From the NCBI GenBank assembly GCA_013361015.1, contig JABWAN010000481.1, positions 1 through 5,209 of the forward strand: 5,209 nt of DNA. Direction: 5' to 3'. The notes under the pieces were generated by a model. That model ran no database searches and was not told the origin of the DNA. It saw only the letters and a program-made list of their open reading frames with translations. Source of the DNA: Candidatus Zhuqueibacterota bacterium (GTDB lineage Bacteria; Zhuqueibacterota; Zhuqueibacteria; Zhuqueibacterales; Zhuqueibacteraceae). Shown here in pieces: positions 1 to 4,990 of this stretch. Positions within the stretch are counted from its first letter, which is position 1. Each line of letters starts with the position of its first letter. Position numbers and translations under genes: made by a program.

Positions 1-21
1 CTATGTTTCTTAAAAAACACT

Positions 22-50
22 TTGACAAGGAGATTCGGCTTGACTAAATT
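22..50 (+). promoter_or_regulatory. Candidate sigma70-type promoter of the 111-aa gene
   Basis: A perfect TTGACA (-35) lies at 22-27, followed by a 17-bp spacer and TAAATT (-10, four of six consensus bases) at 45-50. A transcript from this promoter would begin at about position 57, which is the ATG of the downstream gene, so the mRNA would be leaderless or nearly so. An AAGGAG sequence at 27-32 looks like a ribosome binding site but lies 24 nt from that ATG, too far to serve it. The frame of the gene is closed by TAA at 45-47, so no earlier start is available. The promoter reading is inferred from sequence only. Confidence 0.4.
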
Positions 51-56
51 CTTTAT

Positions 57-392
57 ATGAACACCAATGCTGACTCTCTGCTAGACGTGTCACGCGATGA
101 GATAGTGCCCTATTTCATGTGGGACTATCAATACACCGTGGGACAAATTAAAGAAAGGCTTGCCCGTGGTCCGGAATCGGAGCGTCTCTGGCTGATGGCC
201 AAAATCATGCGTGACGCGAGATATTCCGACGTGTGGAAGTTTATCTCCTTGCAGGATTTTCTCACGTATCGCGAAGGTTTGATGAACGGCAGGCTTGGCC
301 GGATGAAAGGATTTTGGGAGTTTTTATACTCACGATGGATTGAATATGGAATCATCAAAGATGCCGACGCTCTTGACGACCTCGCAGAATAG
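57..392 (+). CDS. Small partner protein of an AbiEii-type nucleotidyltransferase toxin (putative antitoxin)
   Basis: This gene encodes 111 residues with no signal peptide or membrane segment, so the product should be cytoplasmic. It is rich in aromatic and charged residues: PYFMWDY near residues 18-24, then an RLARGPESERLWLMAKIMRD-type helical stretch at about 34-53 and DVWKFISLQDF at about 58-68. This order (a P-Y-F-W-D segment, a helix with W-L-x-A-K/R-I, then D-V-W-K-x-[IL]) matches an uncharacterised family that I recall preceding nucleotidyltransferase toxins of the AbiEii/AbiGii superfamily. The downstream toxin gene starts inside its last 32 bases, which implies translational coupling. 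By analogy with AbiEi/AbiEii it may be the antitoxin or a regulator, but it lacks the AbiEi winged-helix signature as far as I can see, so that role is inference. The reading frame is intact although the toxin partner is broken. The ATG at 57 is the first start after an in-frame stop at 45-47. Base composition looks more AT-rich than mtgA or typA. Confidence 0.8.
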   Translation: MNTNADSLLDVSRDEIVPYFMWDYQYTVGQIKERLARGPESERLWLMAKIMRDARYSDVWKFISLQDFLTYREGLMNGRLGRMKGFWEFLYSRWIEYGIIKDADALDDLAE

Positions 393-743
393 TTTTCTCA
401 CCGAATTTTTTCAGCTTACTCAGGATTTCTATTTGACGGGCGGAACCGCATTGAGCGCCTATTATCTGCAACATCGGTACTCGGAAGACCTTGATCTATT
501 TACTTCAAATGAGTTATTTTTTCAAAACGCCGAGAGCTTGGTGGGCGCTGTAAGCGCTAAACTAGGCTGGGTAAGCAAAAGGATGGCGGCTTGGCTTATG
601 AAACCCTCGCTTACAGTTTGAGTCAGTTTGAAATTCTGCAAATTCCTGCCTTCATGAATTCCCCGCTGACTGTCGAAGAGTTGCAGCATTATCTCGAAAG
701 CGCCATTCGGTGGCTGATTGAGAAATCTGCACCGCCCTTTTAG
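361..743 (+). pseudogene. AbiEii-type nucleotidyltransferase toxin, internally deleted and frameshifted
   Basis: The N-terminal piece reads from ATG 361 (ATG 346 and TTG 340 are also possible; GGA at 348-350 is a weak ribosome site for 361). It contains FYLTGGTALSAYYLQH at residues 23-38 followed by SEDLDLF at 41-47. This is the GG[TS] plus DxD pattern of the nucleotidyltransferase fold, in which the two Asp bind metal. Homology-like sequence stops near residue 70 (AKLGW) and this frame ends at 621. From 579 a different frame carries KDGGLAYETLAYSL and continues to TAG at 741-743 with SPLTVEELQHYLE, which resembles the normal C-terminus of the same family. Intact members are roughly 200 residues or more; here about 70 plus 54 remain, so the central region is gone and the junction (about 570-580) is out of frame. 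Intact relatives transfer nucleotides to RNA or proteins and are growth-inhibiting. This copy should be inactive. The gene overlaps its upstream partner, as is usual for such pairs. Confidence 0.75.
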
Positions 744-837
744 TATTTTTATGTGATAAACATGAACGCCCTCAAATCCTTCCCGCGGCGAGGCACCGAA
801 CTGGCAAATGCAAGAATGTGAATGCGCCTCGATTTTC

Positions 838-1782
838 TTAGTGTGATTCATCCCGCGGCGAATTCTCCTCTTCACGATCCGGAAAGTCCATTTCCGCAGC
901 AGGAGGTTCGGGAGAATTTGGAGAGGCGGTGCTGTCTGGCGGCGCGGCTTCAACCACCGGCGCGGGGGTGCCGCGCAGCCAAATGGCAGAAGGTCCGGCC
1001 GCTTGCGCTTGTGCGGCGGTGATGACGCGGCTCAACGCCATCAGATCGAGCACGCGCTTTTGCATGCGGCCACACGACTTCATGCGTTTGTAGGGATTGA
1101 AGTAGATCGGATTCGGCAACATCGCGGCGAGCAACGAGGCCTCGGCGAGGGTGAGCTGTGAGGCCGGCTTGTCGAAATAAAACCGCGCCGCGGCTTCCGC
1201 CCCATAAATGCCTTGCCCCCATTCCACGATATTCAAATACATTTCCAAAATTTGCTTCTTCGTCAATGCTTCTTCGATGCGCCGTGTAAGCACGATCTCA
1301 CGCAGTTTGCGCACGATGGTCTTGCGCTTATGCAGAAACGCATTGCGCGCGAGCTGCATCGTAATCGTGCTCGCGCCGCGCACGTAACGTTTCTTTTCGA
1401 GATTCACACGAAAGGCTTCTTTCATCATCGGAATGTTGAAGCCATTGTGCTGATAAAACAAATCGTCTTCGCTGATCACCACGGCCTGCTGTAGCAGCGG
1501 CGAGATCTTGGAAAGCGGCACCCAAACTCGAATCGAATCGGTCGCGCGTTTGTTCCAATTGATACGGCCCACCTTTACCGTCGAATGCGGTTTGAACGCT
1601 TGGATCTCTTCGACGCTCGGCAAGCCCGCGAAAAGAATGAGCCAGCCCGTCAAAAGCAGCGCGAGAAAAGTTCCCAGTGTAATGCTCGTTTTGGGATGCG
1701 TCCGCATCCAAACTTTAAATCGGACCGGCCACGCTACAGGAACAGACGGCTCGGGAGTCGGTGAAGCATTGTTTTCGGTCAC
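838..1782 (-). CDS. mtgA: Monofunctional biosynthetic peptidoglycan transglycosylase
   Basis: This GT51-family enzyme polymerises lipid II into glycan strands at the outer face of the cytoplasmic membrane. With the GTG start at 1782 it has 314 residues: a short Pro-rich cytoplasmic N-terminus, one membrane helix at about 33-54, then the GT51 domain at about 85-230. Motif 1 is SEDDLFYQHNG (104-114, catalytic Glu105), motif 2 is GASTITMQLARN (136-147; most relatives have TQQL), and motif 3 is RKLREIVLTRRIE followed by KKQILEMYLN (175-184, second Glu180). GIYGAEAAARFYF at 191-203 completes the family pattern. There is no transpeptidase domain, so it is not a class A PBP. The last 45 or so residues form a Pro/Glu/Asp-rich tail that looks disordered. 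The start was chosen because GTG 1782 overlaps the TGA of the upstream gene as GTGA, with AAAGAG just upstream. A GTG at 1848 would give 336 residues but would overlap the neighbour by 70 nt. Cotranscription with the NTF2-like gene is likely. Confidence 0.93.
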   Translation of the reverse strand: MTENNASPTPEPSVPVAWPVRFKVWMRTHPKTSITLGTFLALLLTGWLILFAGLPSVEEIQAFKPHSTVKVGRINWNKRATDSIRVWVPLSKISPLLQQAVVISEDDLFYQHNGFNIPMMKEAFRVNLEKKRYVRGASTITMQLARNAFLHKRKTIVRKLREIVLTRRIEEALTKKQILEMYLNIVEWGQGIYGAEAAARFYFDKPASQLTLAEASLLAAMLPNPIYFNPYKRMKSCGRMQKRVLDLMALSRVITAAQAQAAGPSAIWLRGTPAPVVEAAPPDSTASPNSPEPPAAEMDFPDREEENSPRDESH

Positions 1783-2354
1783 GGCAGAAACTCTTTCGGA
1801 ATCGGATTCTCCGGCCGCTCGTCGTCCCACATCGCCGCGGTGATCCACCAGCGCACGCCATCGAAATAAAGCTGCAAACCATTGATGCCGCGTGCGATCA
1901 CCGGGCCGTCCGCGGTGTTGCGCGCTTCATAGGTGCTGAAGACTTGCACCATATTGCCGAAACGATGCGTGACGCGATGAATTTCTTTTTCAAAAAAACC
2001 GTTTTTGAGAAAAAAATCATTCGAGCCGTCAACGTATTCTTGATGGCTCATAATGTCCGCAACCGGCTTGCCTTCTTTCATGCTGAGCGAGATGAGCCGA
2101 ATACTCGGAAGGTAGAGCGTGCGGTCGCGCGCCCATTCTCGCGGCTTGCCCACCGGGCCGGTAATGGTTTCGTAATATGCTTTGATAATGCCGTCAATCG
2201 TGCTCACGTCTTCTAGGCGCGGCGCGATCTGCTCCACTTGCGTCGGCCGCGCAGTTTGCGCGGAGAGTTCGAACGCGAGCGCGGTGCAAACGAACAAAAC
2301 AGCCGCGCAGGCACCGGCATGTAGCCGTTCATGCTTTCTAAAATTGCTGGGCAT
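1779..2354 (-). CDS. Secreted NTF2-like (SnoaL-fold) protein of unknown function
   Basis: This gene encodes 191 residues. The N-terminus has basic residues (RKHER) followed by a hydrophobic stretch, AGACAAVLFVCTALAF at about 13-28, and LSA-Q at 30-33, which fits a Sec signal peptide cleaved near residue 32. The mature part has the layout of an NTF2-like cone: a first helix with IDGIIKAYYETITGP, WARDRTLYLPSIRLI, a second helical part around the HQEYVDGSNDFFLKNGFFE segment, then strands with RFGNMVQVFSTYEAR, RGINGLQLYFDG and RWWITAAMW, ending in NPIPKEFLP. I recall similar proteins annotated as NTF2-family or hypothetical in several diderm phyla; no reaction can be assigned. The start is ATG 2354, with GAGGA 4 nt upstream, rather than TTG 2381, which lacks such a site. 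Its TGA overlaps the GTG of mtgA by 4 nt, so the two are probably coupled. An envelope role next to cell-wall synthesis is a guess from context. Confidence 0.85.
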   Translation of the reverse strand: MPSNFRKHERLHAGACAAVLFVCTALAFELSAQTARPTQVEQIAPRLEDVSTIDGIIKAYYETITGPVGKPREWARDRTLYLPSIRLISLSMKEGKPVADIMSHQEYVDGSNDFFLKNGFFEKEIHRVTHRFGNMVQVFSTYEARNTADGPVIARGINGLQLYFDGVRWWITAAMWDDERPENPIPKEFLP

Positions 2355-2358
2355 TGCT

Positions 2359-2375
2359 TCCTCACTAACATTATA
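2359..2375 (-). promoter_or_regulatory. Candidate -10 box and ribosome binding site of the NTF2-like/mtgA operon
   Basis: Reading the minus strand, a perfect TATAAT occupies 2375-2370 and GAGGA occupies 2363-2359, 4 nt before ATG 2354. No convincing -35 hexamer lies 16-18 bp upstream. A transcript starting 6-8 nt after TATAAT would have a very short leader beginning at about the Shine-Dalgarno sequence. The ribosome site decides the start codon; the promoter part is less certain. Confidence 0.4.
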
Positions 2376-2399
2376 GCGCAATGAAGAGAAGTCGTTTAT

Positions 2400-2597
2400 T
2401 TATTCTGAAATGATCTCGAGGGTCGGGATTCGTCCAAAATGAGAGCGCTTGAGGGTGGCTAACCGGAGGTTGTGTTCGATCGCAGTAGCAGCGATAAAAA
2501 TATCGGCACTGCCGATCATCCTACTATTTTGTTTTAGATGCTGACAGATGGCCGCGGCATGTTTCGCTTCCGATAAAACGTGATCGGTTGCCGCCGG
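2400..2597 (-). pseudogene. VapC-like PIN-domain toxin, C-terminal remnant
   Basis: Between a stop at 2600-2598 and TAA at 2402-2400 the minus strand reads about 65 codons. They include VLSEAKHAAAICQHLKQ, then IGSADIFIAATAIEH, LRLATLKRSHFGRIP and LEIISE. This is the typical second half of a VapC PIN ribonuclease: helix, IGxxDxxIAAxA with the third conserved Asp, then L-x-L-x-T-x-N/K-x-x-H-F-x-R-I-P. The first half, with the N-terminal Asp and the conserved Glu of the active site, is absent, and there is no proper start codon or ribosome site in frame. ATG 2519 could initiate only 39 residues. Intact VapC proteins are about 130 residues and cleave RNA such as tRNA; this one cannot. The 5' end overlaps the antitoxin frame, so the deletion joined antitoxin and toxin out of frame. 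Confidence 0.7.
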
Positions 2598-2815
2598 TCA
2601 AACTCCTTCTTTATTTCAGCAAAGCCGGCAAGATCTTCTTCCGTATGCGTACCGATCTTGGCCAGTACGCTCTGCCAATCGGCCTTCGGTATTTTGGGAT
2701 TTGAAAAAAAAATGATGACTTCGACGATATTGCCTTGCTCAAGCCCGAAAGGGTGATCCAAAAGATTGAGCTGCCCCTTCTCGTTTACCCGCGCTTTAGT
2801 TTTTATCGCTTGCAT
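2534..2815 (-). CDS. Antitoxin-like protein fused out of frame to VapC remnant
   Basis: From ATG 2815 the frame encodes 93 residues starting MQAIKTKARVNEKGQLNLL. The K-x-x-V-N-E-x-G-Q-L start followed by a hydrophobic strand, IVEVIIFF at about 30-37, resembles short swapped-hairpin or AbrB-type antitoxins found directly upstream of PIN toxins. Residues about 59-73 (EEDLAGFAEIKKEFD) form a likely toxin-binding helix. From about residue 74 onward (RQPITFYRKRN to the end) the sequence is the vapC coding region read in the wrong frame, so the true C-terminus is lost or altered. The N-terminal DNA-binding half is unbroken and could still be expressed. The start is uncertain: the frame is open upstream to an ATG at 2944 overlapping the typA stop (TAATG, 136 residues), and a GTG at 2914 has GGAGG in front of it. 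The start at 2815 is preferred because family-like sequence begins there. Only a weak GCGGA-type site precedes it. Confidence 0.55.
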   Translation of the reverse strand: MQAIKTKARVNEKGQLNLLDHPFGLEQGNIVEVIIFFSNPKIPKADWQSVLAKIGTHTEEDLAGFAEIKKEFDRRQPITFYRKRNMPRPSVSI

Positions 2816-2943
2816 AAAATCCGCTTTCTGCAACGCTCGAACCTCGTTCTGTCGCAAACCTTCATGAAGTGGCCGCGTTCCAAGATTAGTAATTCTCCTG
2901 CCCGATGCAAGCACTTTTTGCCTCCGAGTATCCTCCAAATTCA
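2816..2943 (-). other. Open spacer between typA and the antitoxin-like gene
   Basis: This stretch of 128 bases is in frame with the antitoxin-like gene and has no stop. It would add 43 residues, including RRITNLGTRPLHEGLRQNEV, if translation began at the ATG overlapping the typA stop (TAATG at 2946-2942). Two strong Shine-Dalgarno-like motifs, GGAGGA and CGGAGG, occur within its first 30 bases on the minus strand. I see no hairpin terminator after typA here, so read-through from typA into the antitoxin region is possible. Whether the segment is coding, a leader or a dispersed repeat cannot be decided from one copy. Confidence 0.35.
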
Positions 2944-4773
2944 TTATGCTTCCGCGTCCGCCTGCCGCTTCTTCATGGTTGCGCGCTTGTCGCTGTTCAG
3001 CTCCATCTTGCGCAGACGAATGCTCTGCGGCGTGATCTCAACCAATTCATCTTCATCGATGAATTCAATGGCTTGATCCAGCGTCAGAATTTTCGGCGGG
3101 CGCAACGTCACCGTCGTGTCCGAAGTGGAACTGCGCATATTCGTGAGCTTCTTCTCCTTCGTGATGTTCACGTCAAGATCGCCGCTGCGATTGCGGTCGC
3201 CCACGATCATGCCTTCATACACTTCAGTATTGATCTCCACAAACAACTCGCCGCGATCTTCCATGCCCGCGCTCGCGTACGGCGTAACGCGACCCGCACG
3301 ATCGGCCACCAATGCTCCGCTCAAGCGTTGTGGAATCGCGCCGTGCCACGGCGCATAGCCGTCGAACAATGTATTGAGCACGCCCATGCCCTTCGTGTCC
3401 GTGAGAAAGTCGCTGCGATAGCCGATCAACCCGCGCGAAGGAATACGAAACTCCAAATTCACCCGGCCGCTGCCATGATTTACCATGTTCGTCATGCGGC
3501 CTTTGCGTATCGAAAGCTTCTCCGTGACCACGCCAATGTATTGCTCCGGCACATCGATATACACGTGCTCCATCGGCTCCATCACTTTGCCGTTCTCCTC
3601 GTGCGTGAGCACGCGCGGCTTCGAAGCCATCAACTCAAACCCTTCGCGCCGCATGGTTTCGATCAAAATGCCGAGCTGCAATTCTCCGCGACCGCACACT
3701 TCGAACGCATCCGCGCGCTCGGTCGGTTTCACGCGCAGCGCAACGTTGCGTAATATCTCTTTGTCCAAACGCTCGCGCAAATGCCGCGAGGTGAGATATT
3801 TGCCTTCGCGACCCGCAAGCGGACTGTTGTTGACCGAGAAGACCATCGCCACCGTTGGCTCATCTACTTTGATGCGCGGCAACGGCTGCGGGTTTTCGAA
3901 ATCGGTGACGGTATCGCCGATGCGCACGTCCTCAATGCCTGCGACCACGATAATGTCACCTGCCTCAACGCTATCCACCGGCACGCGTTGCAATCCTTTA
4001 AAGGAATACAACGCCGAAAATTTTACGGCACGCACGCTGCCATCTTCCGTGCACAGACCATACGTTTTGCCCATCTGCATAATGCCCTGGCGCAAGCGAC
4101 CGACTCCGAGTTGGCCGACGTAATCATCGTAATCCAAATTGGTCACGAGAAATTGCGGCACACCTTCATCGTGCGCCTCCGGTCCGGGAATGGCTTGCAA
4201 AATGGCCTCGAACAGCGGCTCCAAGTTCGTGGAACCATCATCAAGCTTGCGATGTGCCACGGCCTGCTTCGCGTTCGTGTAAATGATCGGAAATCCGATT
4301 TGATCGTCATTCGCGCCGAGGTCGATATACAAATCATAAATCTCGTTGGTCACTTCTTGAATGCGCGCGTCGCTGCGATCGATTTTGTTGATCACCACCA
4401 CTGTGGGCAGGTGCGAGGCCAGTGCTTTCTTCAACACAAAACGCGTTTGCGGCAAGGGGCCTTCGCTCGCATCAACGAGCAAGATCGCGCCATCGACCAT
4501 CGTCATGCCGCGCTCCACTTCGCCGCCAAAATCCGCGTGGCCGGGCGTGTCAATAATGTTGATCTTCACGCCGTGATACCAAATCGCGGTATTCTTCGCC
4601 ATAATAGTGATGCCGCGCTCGCGCTCCAAATCCATGCTATCCATCACGCGCTCCATCATCACTTGATTATCGCGGAACGTGCCGCTTTGACGAAGCATAC
4701 CGTCCACGAGCGTCGTCTTGCCGTGATCGACGTGAGCTATGATTGCGATGTTGCGAAAATTTTCTTTGGACAT
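2944..4773 (-). CDS. typA: Translational GTPase TypA/BipA
   Basis: At 609 residues this has the usual full length of the family. TypA is a ribosome-binding GTPase related to EF-G and LepA, implicated in 50S subunit biogenesis and in growth at low temperature or under stress. The G domain holds AHVDHGKTTL (13-22, P-loop), ERERGITI (50-57, switch I with Thr56), DTPGHADF (75-82) and NKID (129-132). A beta-barrel domain II follows at about 200-290, then an EF-G-like domain III with GRGELQLGILIETMRREGFE. RGLIGYRSDF at 447-456 and LRPPKILTLDQAIEFI at about 557-572 are hallmarks of the BipA-specific C-terminal region and separate it from LepA and EF-G. The C-terminal tail is Lys-rich. ATG 4773 is the first residue of the conserved N-terminus; AGGAG at 4790-4786 is the only ribosome site, with a rather long 12-nt spacing across a CAG triplet run. 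The stop TAA overlaps an ATG that opens the antitoxin-like frame downstream. All motifs are intact. Confidence 0.97.
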   Translation of the reverse strand: MSKENFRNIAIIAHVDHGKTTLVDGMLRQSGTFRDNQVMMERVMDSMDLERERGITIMAKNTAIWYHGVKINIIDTPGHADFGGEVERGMTMVDGAILLVDASEGPLPQTRFVLKKALASHLPTVVVINKIDRSDARIQEVTNEIYDLYIDLGANDDQIGFPIIYTNAKQAVAHRKLDDGSTNLEPLFEAILQAIPGPEAHDEGVPQFLVTNLDYDDYVGQLGVGRLRQGIMQMGKTYGLCTEDGSVRAVKFSALYSFKGLQRVPVDSVEAGDIIVVAGIEDVRIGDTVTDFENPQPLPRIKVDEPTVAMVFSVNNSPLAGREGKYLTSRHLRERLDKEILRNVALRVKPTERADAFEVCGRGELQLGILIETMRREGFELMASKPRVLTHEENGKVMEPMEHVYIDVPEQYIGVVTEKLSIRKGRMTNMVNHGSGRVNLEFRIPSRGLIGYRSDFLTDTKGMGVLNTLFDGYAPWHGAIPQRLSGALVADRAGRVTPYASAGMEDRGELFVEINTEVYEGMIVGDRNRSGDLDVNITKEKKLTNMRSSTSDTTVTLRPPKILTLDQAIEFIDEDELVEITPQSIRLRKMELNSDKRATMKKRQADAEA

Positions 4774-4990
4774 GAACTGCTGCTGCTCCTAAAAATTGTG
4801 AGTCATACTGCGCGCACTGCTCCGGCTAGGTCATGCGACAAGGCCGGCGCTCCGGCGCGCACAACGCAACGGGACACATCTTGCTGGAATAATCGAACTC
4901 TGTGCAGGAAGCTTTGCGTTCGGCAGGTTGCTGCTCAAAGTAGGGTTGAAGCAAGACCGCAGATGATGTGAACCGTGGCCTTCATTTCGG
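4774..4990 (-). other. Long, probably untranslated leader of typA
   Basis: No credible gene was found in this stretch on either strand; the short open frames here have poor starts and low-complexity translations. If the promoter at 4997-5025 is real, this is a 5' leader of about 217 nt. It contains a GC-rich hairpin at 4843-4856 and two 8-bp direct repeats (GCGCGCAC at 4810-4817 and 4855-4862; GCTCCGGC at 4819-4826 and 4849-4856). No tRNA cloverleaf or known riboswitch core was recognised. A small frame of 16 codons starts at ATG 4985 and overlaps the TGA of the right-edge frame as ATGA, but nothing supports its translation. Confidence 0.4.
4843..4856. repeat. Hairpin GCCGG-CGCT-CCGGC in the typA leader
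   Basis: This is a perfect inverted repeat with 5-bp all-GC arms (4843-4847 and 4852-4856) and a four-base loop. It lies about 70 nt upstream of the typA start codon. It is not followed by a T run on either strand, so it is not a simple intrinsic terminator. It may be an RNA structure in the leader or chance in a GC-rich patch. Confidence 0.4.

Noticed and set aside
790..830. Inverted repeat GAGGCAC ... GCGCCTC between the convergent genes, as a terminator
   Set aside because: The 7-bp stem contains a wobble pair and the loop is 27 nt. A few T residues follow on the plus strand, but this is too weak to call.
781..861. Direct repeat TCCCGCGGCGA at 781-791 and 851-861
   Set aside because: Two 11-bp GC-rich copies 70 bp apart, one inside the mtgA 3' end, could be chance. 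There are no further copies or element ends to suggest a mobile unit.
522..953. A 143-codon minus-strand frame crossing the toxin remnant and the mtgA 3' end
   Set aside because: It overlaps recognisable sequence on both sides, its translation has no family features, and the plus-strand remnants explain the DNA better.
950..1843. Open frames overlapping mtgA in other frames and on the plus strand
   Set aside because: They lie within a well supported GT51 gene and show no family motifs or ribosome sites of their own.
4880..4960. A possible tRNA suggested by GTTCGATT on the minus strand
   Set aside because: The flanking bases do not form a T-arm stem, and no acceptor, anticodon or D-arm could be placed around it.
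2905..4971. Long plus-strand open frames opposite typA (2905-3753, 3485-4123 and 3781-4971)
   Set aside because: They are antisense to a full-length, motif-complete typA. Their translations are rich in His, Arg and Ala and resemble the usual codon-bias mirror of a GC-rich gene. No domain was recognised.
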